Notes: generated by a model from the sequence alone, not told the origin. A stretch of DNA of 64,000 nucleotides from Candidatus Coprovivens excrementavium (GCA_944363975.1 CALVVU010000006.1:35456-99455); one strand, 5' to 3'. Positions 27,787 to 36,662 are shown, counted from the first letter of the stretch. Translations and numbers: made by a program.

Positions 27787-29425
27787 AAAATTTTATTTTG
27801 TATGAATCATTATAGCTAAAGTCGTCATCGTCATCATTGTCTTCATCGCTAAGTGGTGAAATTGGTGGAGGCGTAATAACTTTTGTTTCTTCTTTTTTAG
27901 TTGAAGATGTTGATTCTTGTTGATCTTTAGGTTGTCTTTTTAACTCTTCTTTTTTTATGTCTTCTTTTGATATTTTTGAATCTTCCTTTGGAGTAGTAGA
28001 AACTGCTTTTTTTTCTTGTGTTGTTTCAGTAAAAGCAAGATTAGCTATTTGGGCTAGATTTAATAAGTTTTCTTTAGCTTCTTTTTCTTTTTGATTTTCA
28101 GTTTTTTCTATTTCGTTATCTTCTTTTACTTCATTATTTTCTTTTACTTTCGCTGATGATTTATTTTTTTCTTTTGACTCTTCTGATTTTTTTTCTTTAC
28201 CAAGTATTAAATCTTTTATATCTTTTTCTTCTTCAGTAAAATCAATATTTAAATCGAGAATGCGAATTATTTCTTCGAAAGATGTTTCTCCTTCGATTGC
28301 TTTTCTCAAACCATTTTGAATAATGGAATTATTTTCACTATAAATTATTTCATGAATTAGAGAACTTTTTTTATTATTAGCAATAGCATTTCTTAGTTCA
28401 TCATTTATGATAATTGATTCTTCTATTGGTATCTTATCAATATATCCGTTAAAACATTCTTCACAACCGTTTGGATAGTATAATTCTTCAATATCTTTAT
28501 CTAGAATAGCTTTTATTATCTTTTTTTCATATGTACTAGCTTTTTTCTTTTTACGACAAGATGGGCACAATTTTTTGACCATTCTTTGAGAAACAATACC
28601 TAATAGATTAGAGGCAAGTAAATAGTTTTCAATATCCATGTTAAGAAGGTTATTTATGGTTTCATAAATATTTTTAGTATACATAGTTGAAATAACTAGA
28701 CGTCCAGTCAATGAGGCACGTAAGGCACTACGAGCTGTTTCGTCATCTATAAGTTCATTAATAGCAATAATATTAGGATCTTGAAGCATGATTGCCTTTA
28801 AGATGCTTCGATAAGTTAGTCCTTTTTCTGGAGCAATAGCTACTTGGTTAATACCTTTAATTTTCATTTTTATAGGATCCTCAATAGAGATAATATTATT
28901 AGCTTTATTATTTAATTCTTTTAGTAAAGAGTAGGTAGTAGTTGTTTTACCAGAATTAGTAGTACCAGTAATAAGAATAATTCCTTGTTTTTCTTTTAGT
29001 AGTTCTTTTATTTTTTGAAGGGTTGTTTCACTAAACCCTAGTTTGTTAATATTTTTTATGTTTTTGGCGTATGATGACAAGTGAACAACTATTTTTTCAC
29101 CATCGATGATGGGAAGTGATGAAACACGCATATTGTGAGAATTATTATCTAACTCAAAACTTATTGCTCCTGTTTGAGGAATTAAAGAATTAGTAATATT
29201 CATTCCAGATATTATTTTTAAACGTGTTATGATGTTGATTTTTACATTATCAGGAGCAGTAGTATATTCTGTTAAATCGCCATTAATTCGAAATTTAATT
29301 ATTAATTCGTCAGGAGTTGGGTCAAAATGAATGTCTGTTGCTTTCATATTTATTGCATCAGTTAGTATTTTTTTAACGATACTAACTGTTGGTTCTTTTT
29401 CAAAATCATATTCTCTTAGTGCCAT
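27785..29425 (-). CDS. GspE/PilB/ComGA-type secretion ATPase with acidic tail
   Basis: Hexameric ATPase that drives pilin or pseudopilin assembly. 546 residues. The N2 domain begins with 'MKATDIHFDPTPDE' (about 28-40). Walker A 'GTTNSGKT' is at 154-161, and the Walker B region is 'LQDPNIIAINELIDDETARS'. The usual His box 'STLHTND' reads 'STMYTKN'. A zinc-type CxxC pair follows ('LCPSCRKK', 'GCEECFNGY'). Residues from about 400 form a Lys/Glu/Ser-rich low-complexity tail ending 'DDDDDFSYNDSYKIKF', not typical of the family. A TTGAGT-N17-TATAAT promoter and GAGGTGG ribosome site precede it. Confidence 0.92.
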   Translation of the reverse strand: MALREYDFEKEPTVSIVKKILTDAINMKATDIHFDPTPDELIIKFRINGDLTEYTTAPDNVKINIITRLKIISGMNITNSLIPQTGAISFELDNNSHNMRVSSLPIIDGEKIVVHLSSYAKNIKNINKLGFSETTLQKIKELLKEKQGIILITGTTNSGKTTTTYSLLKELNNKANNIISIEDPIKMKIKGINQVAIAPEKGLTYRSILKAIMLQDPNIIAINELIDDETARSALRASLTGRLVISTMYTKNIYETINNLLNMDIENYLLASNLLGIVSQRMVKKLCPSCRKKKKASTYEKKIIKAILDKDIEELYYPNGCEECFNGYIDKIPIEESIIINDELRNAIANNKKSSLIHEIIYSENNSIIQNGLRKAIEGETSFEEIIRILDLNIDFTEEEKDIKDLILGKEKKSEESKEKNKSSAKVKENNEVKEDNEIEKTENQKEKEAKENLLNLAQIANLAFTETTQEKKAVSTTPKEDSKISKEDIKKEELKRQPKDQQESTSSTKKEETKVITPPPISPLSDEDNDDDDDFSYNDSYKIKF

Positions 29426-29457
29426 GTAGCCACCTCATTCTTATTCTTATATTTCTA

Positions 29458-29486
29458 ATTATATCGCACTTGTTTTTTTTACTCAA
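29458..29486 (-). promoter_or_regulatory. Promoter of the secretion ATPase gene
   Basis: On the minus strand: TTGAGT (29486-29481), a 17-base spacer, and TATAAT (29463-29458). Confidence 0.7.
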
Positions 29487-29496
29487 TAAAATTTTA

Positions 29497-29525
29497 TTGC
29501 TTTTGATGCTTGTTTGATTTATAAT
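29497..29525 (+). promoter_or_regulatory. Promoter of the valS T-box transcript
   Basis: TTGCTT (29497-29502), a 17-base spacer, and TATAAT (29520-29525). It is divergent from the ATPase promoter. Confidence 0.7.
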
Positions 29526-29531
29526 ACTCTT

Positions 29532-29733
29532 AAATATGTTGAACAAGAGGAGTAGTCTTTTTTGAACTTAAAGAGAGTTCTTGGCTGGTGGGAAAGAATA
29601 GGGAGAAAAGATGAAGGTTGCTTGGGAGTATGAACCGTTAATATGCGTTAAATATTGGAGTTGTATAACAATAGTTATAAATTAAGGTGGTACCGCGGAG
29701 ATTTTCGTCCTTAAGTTATAACTGTTTTTTTAT
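29532..29733 (+). promoter_or_regulatory. T-box riboswitch, valine type
   Basis: This fills the 324-base gap before the HD gene. The canonical T-box AAGGTGGTACCGCGG is at 29684-29698, with the antiterminator partner GTCCTTA. The terminator pairs ATAGTTATAA...TTAAGG upstream of and within the T-box with CCTTAAGTTATAACTG, followed by TTTTTTT (to 29731). UGGU would pair with an ACCA tRNA end. A candidate specifier GUU (Val) lies in 'AAGGTTGCT' (about 29614-29622). valS is the second gene downstream. The stem I fold was not computed. Confidence 0.92.
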
Positions 29734-29749
29734 GGTAAGGGGTGAAGTA

Positions 29750-30481
29750 ATGCTTGATAAATTTACTGAATATGTTGAAAATTATGATTTAAATAATATA
29801 GATATTTTATCTAAATATAATCATTCATTACGTGTGATGAAAAGAATGGTTAAATATGCTGAATTATTAAATTATACTTCTGAAGAAAAAGAGATTTGTC
29901 AGATTGTTGGTTTATTACATGATATAGGAAGATTTGAACAATTGAAAGTCTATAATACTTACGTGGACTATCGTAGTGTCGATCATGCTGATTATAGTGT
30001 TGAGCAATTATTTAATAAAGGTGAGATTAAATTATTTTGTGATAAAGAAGAATGGTATTCAATTATAAGATTCGCAATTAAATATCATAATAAATTAGAA
30101 TTACCTGAAAGTGGAAATGAACAGATGAATAAAATTGCTAAGTTACTTAGAGATGTAGATAAAATGGATGTCATATATACGATTGGGGTTTTGAAAGAAT
30201 TAAATCATGAAGCAAAAGATTTGATTATTTCACCTGATGTAATGGACTGTGTTTTTAAACATCAATCGATTGATTCTAAGCTTGCACAGAATTATAACGA
30301 TCGATTAGTAGTACAAATGGCTTTTGTGTTTGATATACATAATTCGATTATACTAAGTGAATATGAGGAGTATTTGGATAGTTATTATCGAGTGGTCTGT
30401 CGTGGTGAACAGTTTAAACTAATTTATGAAGAGATAAAAAAATATATAAGAGAAAGGTTGAACAATGATGAAAGAAATTGA
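29750..30481 (+). CDS. HD-domain phosphohydrolase
   Basis: 243 residues, cytosolic. Metal-binding residues of the HD superfamily are visible: His in 'NHSLRVMKRMVKYAE', the His-Asp pair in 'VGLLHDIGRFEQ', and a later Asp in 'LLRDVDKMDVIYTIG'. Substrate unknown (nucleotide or cyclic nucleotide hydrolase are options). ATG 29750 follows AAGGGGTGA just after the T-box terminator. It overlaps valS by 17 bases and is the first gene of the Val T-box operon, so it should respond to valine starvation. Confidence 0.85.
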   Translation: MLDKFTEYVENYDLNNIDILSKYNHSLRVMKRMVKYAELLNYTSEEKEICQIVGLLHDIGRFEQLKVYNTYVDYRSVDHADYSVEQLFNKGEIKLFCDKEEWYSIIRFAIKYHNKLELPESGNEQMNKIAKLLRDVDKMDVIYTIGVLKELNHEAKDLIISPDVMDCVFKHQSIDSKLAQNYNDRLVVQMAFVFDIHNSIILSEYEEYLDSYYRVVCRGEQFKLIYEEIKKYIRERLNNDERN

Positions 30482-33014
30482 AACTAAGTATAATCATAAA
30501 AAAGTTGAAGAAGGAAAATACGAAGAATGGAAAAAGAAAGGGTATTTTGAATCTGGTGATAAAACTAAAGATCCTTTTTGTATTGTAATTCCTCCTCCTA
30601 ATGTAACTGGTAAATTACATTTGGGTCATGCTTTAGACGTATCTATTCAAGATATTATTATTCGTTATAAAAGAATGCAAGGGTTTGATTGTTTGTGGTT
30701 ACCAGGAATGGATCATGCTGCAATAGCTACAGAGGCAAAGGTGGTTAAAAAGCTTAAAGAATTAGGTATCGATAAATACGAATATGGTCGTGAGAAATTT
30801 TTAGAAGCTTGTTGGGATTGGACACATGAATATAGTGGAAATATTAGAGATCAATGGGCTAAAGTTGGGATAAGTGTTGATTATAATAAAGAGCGTTTTA
30901 CTTTAGATGAAGGATTAAACAAGGCTGTTACAAAGGTTTTTGTTGATTATTATAATGAAGGGATTATATATAAAGGAGAAAGGATTATAAATTGGGATCC
31001 AGCAGCACAAACGGCGTTATCTAATGAAGAGGTTATTTATAAGGAGATTCCTGGAGCATTTTATCATTTGAAGTATATAATCGAAGGAACAGATGATTAC
31101 TTAGATGTTGCAACAACAAGGCCAGAGACTTTATTTGGAGATACAGCTGTTGCAGTTAATCCAAACGATAAAAGATATAATAGTTTGATAGGTAAGAAAG
31201 TTATTTTACCGATTGTTAATAAATTAATTCCAATAATAGGAGATGAACATGCTGATCCAGAGTTTGGAACAGGTGTAGTTAAAATAACACCAGCTCACGA
31301 TCCTAATGACTTTGAGGTTGGAAACAGACATAATTTGGAACGTGTTATTGTTATGAATCCTGATGGAACAATGAATTCAAATGCTTTACAGTATCAAGGT
31401 ATGAGTAGAGAAATGTGTCGTGCTGAATTATTGAAAGATTTGGAACGTGAAGGATTGTTGTTGCGTATTGAACCAATGACACATTCTGTTGGTCATAGCG
31501 AAAGAACTGGAGTTATGGTTGAACCATATTTATCAAAGCAATGGTTTGTTAAAATGGGAGATCTAGCTAAGAAGGTTTTAGAAACACAAAAGAAGAAGGA
31601 TGAGAAGGTTAATTTTGTTCCTGAACGTTTTGAAAAAATTTTAAATCATTGGATGGAAATTTCTTATGATTGGTGTATTTCACGTCAATTATGGTGGGGA
31701 CATAGAATTCCTGCATGGTATAAGGATGACGAAATATATGTAGGTATGGAAGCTCCTGAAGGAGAAGGATGGGTTCAAGATGCTGATGTATTAGATACTT
31801 GGTTTAGTTCAGCATTATGGCCATTTAGTACTTTAGGATGGCCAGAAAAAACCGAGGATATGGAAAGATATTATCCAAATAATGTATTAGTAACAGCTTA
31901 TGATATTATATTTTTCTGGGTAGCAAGAATGATTTTTCAAGCTGAACATATTACCGGTAAGAGACCTTTTAAAGATTGTATAATTCATGGCTTGATTCGT
32001 AGCAAAGACGGAAGAAAAATGTCTAAGTCACTAGGAAATGGAATAGATCCGATGGATATGATAGATGAATATGGTGCAGATGCTTTACGTTTTTATCTAA
32101 CAACGGATGTAGCAATGGGAACAGATTTGCGTTTTGATACTGATAAAGTTGCTGGAACATGGAATTTTATAAATAAATTATGGAATGCTTCGCGTTTTGT
32201 TTTGTTGAATATTGATGATTTAAAAAAATTAGATTTTAATAATTTAAAAAGAGAAGATAAATGGATTTTAACGAAGTATGAAGAAATAGTAAAAAGAACA
32301 ATCAAACATATGGATAAGTATGAATTTAATTTAGTTGGTGCAGAGTTATATGATTTTATATGGAATGACTTTTGTAGCAGTTATATTGAATTTGCTAAGT
32401 TTAATTTAAGTGATCAAACGACAAAGAGTGTTTTATTTTATGTTCTTGAAGGAATTATTAAAATGATGCATCCTTTTATGCCTTTTGTTACTGAAGAGAT
32501 TTATCATATGTTGCCAATTCAAGATAGCGAATCAATTATGATTAGTACATATCCAAAATATGATAAAGAGATGGTATTTACTAAAGAAAAGAAAGAAATG
32601 GATAGAATAATAGAATTTATTTCTTTATTTAGAAATAAGAAAGCTGAAAATAATATTGGCAGTGATTTTGAAATAATAACTGATATTGATAATGAATTGA
32701 TTTTAAAAATGTTAAGAATAGAAGATAAGATAGTTATTAGTAGTAATTTACCTGGCAGTATTGAAGTTTTATTAGATGATTATAAAATTATTATATGTTA
32801 TGATGATTCAAAACAAAAAGGTGAAGAATTAGAAAGTCTTAGAAAAGAAAAAGATAATTTAGAAACTAGTATAGAAAGAAGAAAAAAATTGCTAGCAAAT
32901 GAGAATTATGTAGCTAAAGCTCCTGAAAAAATTGTCAATCAGGAAAGAGATAATTTAGCTCATGAAGAGGCACAATTAAAGATTATTTTACAAAGATTAG
33001 AACAATTAAATTGA
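30465..33014 (+). CDS. valS: Valyl-tRNA synthetase
   Basis: Charges tRNA-Val. 849 residues, typical length. Class I signatures: 'PPPNVTGKLHLGHALD' (HIGH region, about 43-58) and 'DGRKMSKSLGNG' (KMSKS). The editing domain has 'VATTRPETLFGDTAVAVNP'. The C-terminal coiled coil that contacts tRNA is present ('NLETSIERRKKLLANENYV', 'QLKIILQRLEQLN'). The start overlaps the HD gene; AGAAAGG precedes two in-frame ATG codons (30465, 30468). It is controlled by the upstream Val T-box. Confidence 0.97.
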   Translation: MMKEIETKYNHKKVEEGKYEEWKKKGYFESGDKTKDPFCIVIPPPNVTGKLHLGHALDVSIQDIIIRYKRMQGFDCLWLPGMDHAAIATEAKVVKKLKELGIDKYEYGREKFLEACWDWTHEYSGNIRDQWAKVGISVDYNKERFTLDEGLNKAVTKVFVDYYNEGIIYKGERIINWDPAAQTALSNEEVIYKEIPGAFYHLKYIIEGTDDYLDVATTRPETLFGDTAVAVNPNDKRYNSLIGKKVILPIVNKLIPIIGDEHADPEFGTGVVKITPAHDPNDFEVGNRHNLERVIVMNPDGTMNSNALQYQGMSREMCRAELLKDLEREGLLLRIEPMTHSVGHSERTGVMVEPYLSKQWFVKMGDLAKKVLETQKKKDEKVNFVPERFEKILNHWMEISYDWCISRQLWWGHRIPAWYKDDEIYVGMEAPEGEGWVQDADVLDTWFSSALWPFSTLGWPEKTEDMERYYPNNVLVTAYDIIFFWVARMIFQAEHITGKRPFKDCIIHGLIRSKDGRKMSKSLGNGIDPMDMIDEYGADALRFYLTTDVAMGTDLRFDTDKVAGTWNFINKLWNASRFVLLNIDDLKKLDFNNLKREDKWILTKYEEIVKRTIKHMDKYEFNLVGAELYDFIWNDFCSSYIEFAKFNLSDQTTKSVLFYVLEGIIKMMHPFMPFVTEEIYHMLPIQDSESIMISTYPKYDKEMVFTKEKKEMDRIIEFISLFRNKKAENNIGSDFEIITDIDNELILKMLRIEDKIVISSNLPGSIEVLLDDYKIIICYDDSKQKGEELESLRKEKDNLETSIERRKKLLANENYVAKAPEKIVNQERDNLAHEEAQLKIILQRLEQLN

Positions 33015-33090
33015 TATGTAAAGTAACTATTTTAGTCTATTATATTTTTAGAAAATGTGTTATATTTAACAAGTAATTAAAAGAAGTAAA

Positions 33091-33126
33091 GAAGTTGATT
33101 TATGTTATGTAGGTCAACTTCTTTTT
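33091..33126 (+). terminator. Terminator downstream of valS
   Basis: GAAGTTGA and TCAACTTC pair around a 15-base loop, followed by TTTTT. It lies about 75 bases after the stop. Confidence 0.75.
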
Positions 33127-33207
33127 GTCCCTTTTAATTATTTTTAAGAATTGGATAATAAAATAATAAAATATTCGGAATATAATTTTAGATAGAGGAG
33201 GAATAAT

Positions 33208-33846
33208 TTGGAAAAAATTGATGATGAGTTACAAAAACTAGATAATCTAATGATTAAATATATATCAGCATTGAAGGTTTTGGAAACTCAATTACAAATT
33301 ATTAATGATGATTTTAAATATATAAAAAAATATAATCCTATAGAACATATTAAAACAAGAATTAAAAGCGCAGATAGCATAATTAATAAGTTATATAAAG
33401 ATAATTTGGATTTTACAATAGAAAATGTTGAAAAATATATTAATGATATTGTTGGAGTGCGAATTATTTGTTCTTTTGAATCTGATGTTTTTGAGTTGAT
33501 TGAGATTATTAGAAATAGTAATATAATTCATGTTATTAATGAAAAAGATTTTATTTCGAAACCAAAAGATAGTGGTTATCGTAGTTATCATTTAATTGTT
33601 GAAGTTCCAGTTGAATTTATTAACGAGAAAGTGATGGTTAAAGCGGAAATACAAATTAGAACAATGGCAATGGATTTATGGGCTTCATTAGATCACAAGT
33701 TGCGATATAAAAGTAATTATTGTACTGATGAAATAAAAACAAAATTAGTTAAAATTAGTGATGAGCTACATAATATAGATGATGAAATGCGAGATATGGT
33801 TACGTTAGAGAATAAAATTAAATTGCTAAATGAAGGAGAAGATTAA
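33208..33846 (+). CDS. Small alarmone synthetase (RelQ/SAS1 type)
   Basis: Makes (p)ppGpp from GTP or GDP and ATP. 212 residues, single synthetase domain without hydrolase or regulatory domains. Family motifs: 'DIVGVRIICSFESDVFELI', 'KPKDSGYRSYHLIVEVP' (GTP-binding Tyr region) and 'KAEIQIRTMAMDLWASLDH' (catalytic Gln-Arg motif). The N-terminal helices fit the RelQ/RelP length. The start is TTG, supported by GAGGAGG seven bases upstream. It has its own promoter region and is monocistronic. RelQ versus RelP was not resolved. Confidence 0.9.
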   Translation: MEKIDDELQKLDNLMIKYISALKVLETQLQIINDDFKYIKKYNPIEHIKTRIKSADSIINKLYKDNLDFTIENVEKYINDIVGVRIICSFESDVFELIEIIRNSNIIHVINEKDFISKPKDSGYRSYHLIVEVPVEFINEKVMVKAEIQIRTMAMDLWASLDHKLRYKSNYCTDEIKTKLVKISDELHNIDDEMRDMVTLENKIKLLNEGED

Positions 33847-34061
33847 TATAAATAATAAATATATGAATATAATTAATTTTAGAAAGTTATTTTTAAAAAT
33901 GTATGTTTTAAGAACAAATAGGAAATTAAAAATTAATGATATTAAATTATTGGTTATGGGATAGATTGACGTTGCATATAGATATTTAGACTTATTACCG
34001 TGCATTTTGGTGAATTTGTGTTATAATAATATTTGTTCACAGAACTAGTGGGGTTGATATA

Positions 34062-34973
34062 ATGAGTAATAAGGAAGCAATAGAGGCGTTTGCAAGAAAG
34101 AGACCTGAAGCACGTGCAATATATGGTTATGGATCAGGAGTATTTAAGCAAGCTAAGAGGGAAGGAAATGGAAGAATATTAACTGATGCAATTTTCGTTG
34201 TTGATGATTTAAAAGATTGGCATTGTAAAAATATGCTATTACATCCTTCGGACTATTCTTTAATTGGAAGAATACATCTTAGTCAAAGGAATGTTGATAG
34301 AATAAAAGGGTTAAATAAGATTACATATTTTAGCGAAATTAAAGATGGTGATTACACTTTTAAATACGGCGTTACAGAAGTCGATGATTTTATAGAAAGC
34401 TTGGAAACTTGGGATAATTTATTTGTTGCAGGACGTTTTCATAAACCAGTAATGGAAGTTACAAGTGAGGAAAAAATAAGGGATTCAATTGCTTATAATC
34501 GTAAATGTGCTTTAATTATTGCGTGTTTATTTTGTGATCCAGTTACAACAAGGAAAGAAATTTATAATAAATTGTGTGGGTTGTCGTATATAGGTGATGC
34601 CCGAATGGCGATTGCTGAGAATCCTCATAAAGTAGAGAATATTGTAAATGGAAGTTTTGATATTATTTCACATATTTATCCTTTAAGTAATGATTTTTTA
34701 AACCCTGATAAAACACAAAGTTTATTTTATATTGATTATGAAAAATTAATTGCTCATTTTAATGAATTACCTATTAATTTATTAGAATATTTATATAAAA
34801 AAAATACTGATTTTGAAGATATAGATATGCTAAGAATAAATGTTTGGGAATATTTAGTTAAAAAAAATAGAGTAGAGAGTAGAGTTCAAATAATTGAAGG
34901 AATTAAAACTAATGGAATAGTTAGAAGTATTCCTTATGCCTTGGCAAAAGTTAGAAAGAGATTTAGTAAATAA
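34062..34973 (+). CDS. Tam41-type phosphatidate cytidylyltransferase (CDP-DAG synthase)
   Basis: Predicted to make CDP-diacylglycerol from phosphatidic acid and CTP, as mitochondrial Tam41 does for cardiolipin synthesis. 303 residues. Tam41 family motifs appear in order: 'YGYGSGVF' (21-28), 'TDAIFVVDD' with acidic metal ligands (41-49), 'DWHCKNMLLHPSDYSL', 'KYGVTEVDDFIESLETWDNL' (from 101), 'VAGRFHKPV' (122-130) and 'GLSYIGDARM' (173-182) followed by 'KVENIV'. It has no membrane helix, unlike bacterial CdsA, so it would be a peripheral enzyme. GGGGTTGATATA precedes the ATG. It is monocistronic, with a terminator at its end. Confidence 0.88.
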   Translation: MSNKEAIEAFARKRPEARAIYGYGSGVFKQAKREGNGRILTDAIFVVDDLKDWHCKNMLLHPSDYSLIGRIHLSQRNVDRIKGLNKITYFSEIKDGDYTFKYGVTEVDDFIESLETWDNLFVAGRFHKPVMEVTSEEKIRDSIAYNRKCALIIACLFCDPVTTRKEIYNKLCGLSYIGDARMAIAENPHKVENIVNGSFDIISHIYPLSNDFLNPDKTQSLFYIDYEKLIAHFNELPINLLEYLYKKNTDFEDIDMLRINVWEYLVKKNRVESRVQIIEGIKTNGIVRSIPYALAKVRKRFSK

Positions 34974-34989
34974 AACTAAATCTTTTTTA
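34959..34989 (+). terminator. Terminator formed by the end of the Tam41-like gene
   Basis: AGATTTAGT and ACTAAATCT are followed by TTTTTT. The left arm is coding and the stop codon lies in the loop. Confidence 0.8.
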
Positions 34990-35009
34990 TTGTTTGAAAA
35001 ACTAATGTT

Positions 35010-35018
35010 TGGTATAAT
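35010..35018 (+). promoter_or_regulatory. Extended -10 promoter of xseA
   Basis: TGGTATAAT lies 22 bases before the xseA start codon. Confidence 0.6.
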
Positions 35019-35040
35019 AAATAAATGTAATGGTGATTAT

Positions 35041-36375
35041 ATGAATGATATAAAGTATTATAGTATTACAGCTTTAAATAGAGCTATAAAGAATATGTTT
35101 GATAGTAAACCTGAATTAAATAGAGTTTATTTAAAAGGAGAAATTAGTAATTTTAAACATCATAGTAGAGGACATCTTTATTTTACTTTGAAAGATGAGA
35201 ATAGTCGCTTAGCAGCAGTTATGTTTGCATCAGCTGCTAAAAATATAAATTTTGAGCCAGAGGATGGAATGAAAGTTTTAGTATGTGGTCGTGTGACTGT
35301 ATATGAAGCTACAGGTGGATATCAGATATATGTTGAACAGATGGACTTAGATGGGATTGGTAATTTATATTTGGAATATGAAAAGTTAAAAAAGATGTTG
35401 GAACAGCAAGGATTGTTTGACATATCTCATAAAAAGTCTATTCCAAAATTTCCTAAAAAAATTGGAATAATCACAGCTCCGACAGGAGCAGCGATAAGAG
35501 ATATTTTGAGTACCATTAAACGTAGATATCCAATTTGTGAAACAATACTTTTTCCTGCTTTAGTGCAAGGCGTTGGTGCAAAGGAGAGTATTGTAGCACA
35601 GATAGAGAGAGCACAAGATTTTGATTTAGATGTTATTATTTGTGGCCGTGGAGGTGGCTCTATTGAGGATTTATGGGCGTTTAATGAAGAGATTGTAGCC
35701 CGTGCTATTTATAATTCTAAAATTCCAATTATATCGGCCGTTGGTCATGAAATTGATTTTACGATTGCTGATTTTGTAGCTGATTTACGTGCACCAACAC
35801 CAACAGGAGCAGCAGAAATGGCAGTTCCTAATTTAGTTGATTTAAGAACTTTAATTGATCAGTATCGTATAAGATTAAATGAAAATATTAAAAATATTAT
35901 TCTTTATAATCAAAAAAGAATAGATAATTTAAAAAATTCTTACGTTTTAAAAAATCCAATGGCTTTATACGAAGTTAAGGAACAAAAACTGGATTCTTTT
36001 ATAGAGCGTTTGAATAATAGAATAAGTGGATTAATAAGTGATTATAGTTTAAGACTAAATCATATAAAGGAAAGTTATATTTTAAGAAATCCTTTAGCAT
36101 CGTATGAAGTAAAAAAAGAAAGAGTTATAAATTTAAAGAAGACTTTAAAAACTTTAATAACAAATAAGTTAGCAAATGTCTCACATCAATATGATATGAT
36201 AATTAATAAATTGGATTTACTTAGTCCATTGAATATTTTAAATAAAGGTTATAGTTTAGTTACTGATGAAAAAGGTAAAATTATTAAGAAGGCTAAAGAA
36301 TTACAAAAAGATGATATAATTTCAATTCGGATGTATGAAGGTAGTGTTAAAGCAATAGTTAAGGAGAGTGAGTAG
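35041..36375 (+). CDS. xseA: Exodeoxyribonuclease VII large subunit
   Basis: Catalytic subunit of ExoVII, which degrades single-stranded DNA to short oligonucleotides. 444 residues from ATG 35041 (AATGGTGATT upstream). The N-terminal OB fold has 'VYLKGEISNFKHHSRGHLYF'. The nuclease domain has 'GIITAPTGAAIRDILSTIKR', 'VIICGRGGGSIEDLWAFN' and 'ISAVGHEIDFTIADFVADL', with 'RAPTPTGAAE'. The coiled-coil part contains two similar units beginning 'SYVLKNPMALYEVK' and 'SYILRNPLASYEVK'. It is followed two bases later by xseB. Confidence 0.97.
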   Translation: MNDIKYYSITALNRAIKNMFDSKPELNRVYLKGEISNFKHHSRGHLYFTLKDENSRLAAVMFASAAKNINFEPEDGMKVLVCGRVTVYEATGGYQIYVEQMDLDGIGNLYLEYEKLKKMLEQQGLFDISHKKSIPKFPKKIGIITAPTGAAIRDILSTIKRRYPICETILFPALVQGVGAKESIVAQIERAQDFDLDVIICGRGGGSIEDLWAFNEEIVARAIYNSKIPIISAVGHEIDFTIADFVADLRAPTPTGAAEMAVPNLVDLRTLIDQYRIRLNENIKNIILYNQKRIDNLKNSYVLKNPMALYEVKEQKLDSFIERLNNRISGLISDYSLRLNHIKESYILRNPLASYEVKKERVINLKKTLKTLITNKLANVSHQYDMIINKLDLLSPLNILNKGYSLVTDEKGKIIKKAKELQKDDIISIRMYEGSVKAIVKESE

Positions 36376-36376
36376 A

Positions 36377-36607
36377 ATGACTACTAAAGAAAAAGAGAAA
36401 TCTTTTGAAGAAAATTTAATAGAATTAGAAAATATTGTTAAAGAATTAGAAAATGGAAATGTTGATTTGGATAAGGCAATTGAAAAATATAGTGAGGCAA
36501 TGAAGTTAGCTAAAAATTGTAGTGATAAACTTAGTGCAGCAACAGAAAAAGTTAATAAAATATTGAAAGAAAATGGTGAATTAGAAGATTTTGAGGTTGA
36601 AGAATAA
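36377..36607 (+). CDS. xseB: Exodeoxyribonuclease VII small subunit
   Basis: Small helical subunit that binds the XseA coiled coil. 76 residues with the family core 'SFEENLIELENIVKELENGN', then 'VDLDKAIEKYSEAMKLAKNC'. ATG 36377 is chosen; AAGGAGAGTGAG lies eight bases upstream, while an in-frame GTG at 36368 overlaps it. It is coupled to xseA. The last codons form the left arm of the terminator. Confidence 0.95.
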   Translation: MTTKEKEKSFEENLIELENIVKELENGNVDLDKAIEKYSEAMKLAKNCSDKLSAATEKVNKILKENGELEDFEVEE

Positions 36608-36622
36608 AATCTTCTTTTTTTT
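36583..36622 (+). terminator. Terminator formed by the end of xseB
   Basis: AGAAGATTTT (coding) and AAAATCTTCT (36606-36615) are followed by a T-run. The stop codon overlaps the right arm. Confidence 0.75.
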
Positions 36623-36630
36623 CTTCTATA

Positions 36631-36639
36631 TGATATAAT
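36631..36639 (+). promoter_or_regulatory. Extended -10 promoter of the gene at 36663
   Basis: TGATATAAT lies 23 bases before the ATG, directly after the T-run of the xseB terminator. Confidence 0.65.
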
Positions 36640-36662
36640 ATTGTTAAGATAGAGGTGGTAAA

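Noticed and set aside
33863..33964. Possible 33-codon ORF in the gap between the RelQ-type gene and the Tam41-like gene
   Set aside because: No ribosome site, low-complexity AT-rich composition and no terminator or promoter specific to it. The gap 33847-34061 otherwise shows only a TATAAT at 34022.
34936..35040. N-terminal extension of XseA into the end of the Tam41-like gene
   Set aside because: The XseA family starts at the ATG at 35041, which has its own ribosome site and promoter. The extension crosses a terminator.
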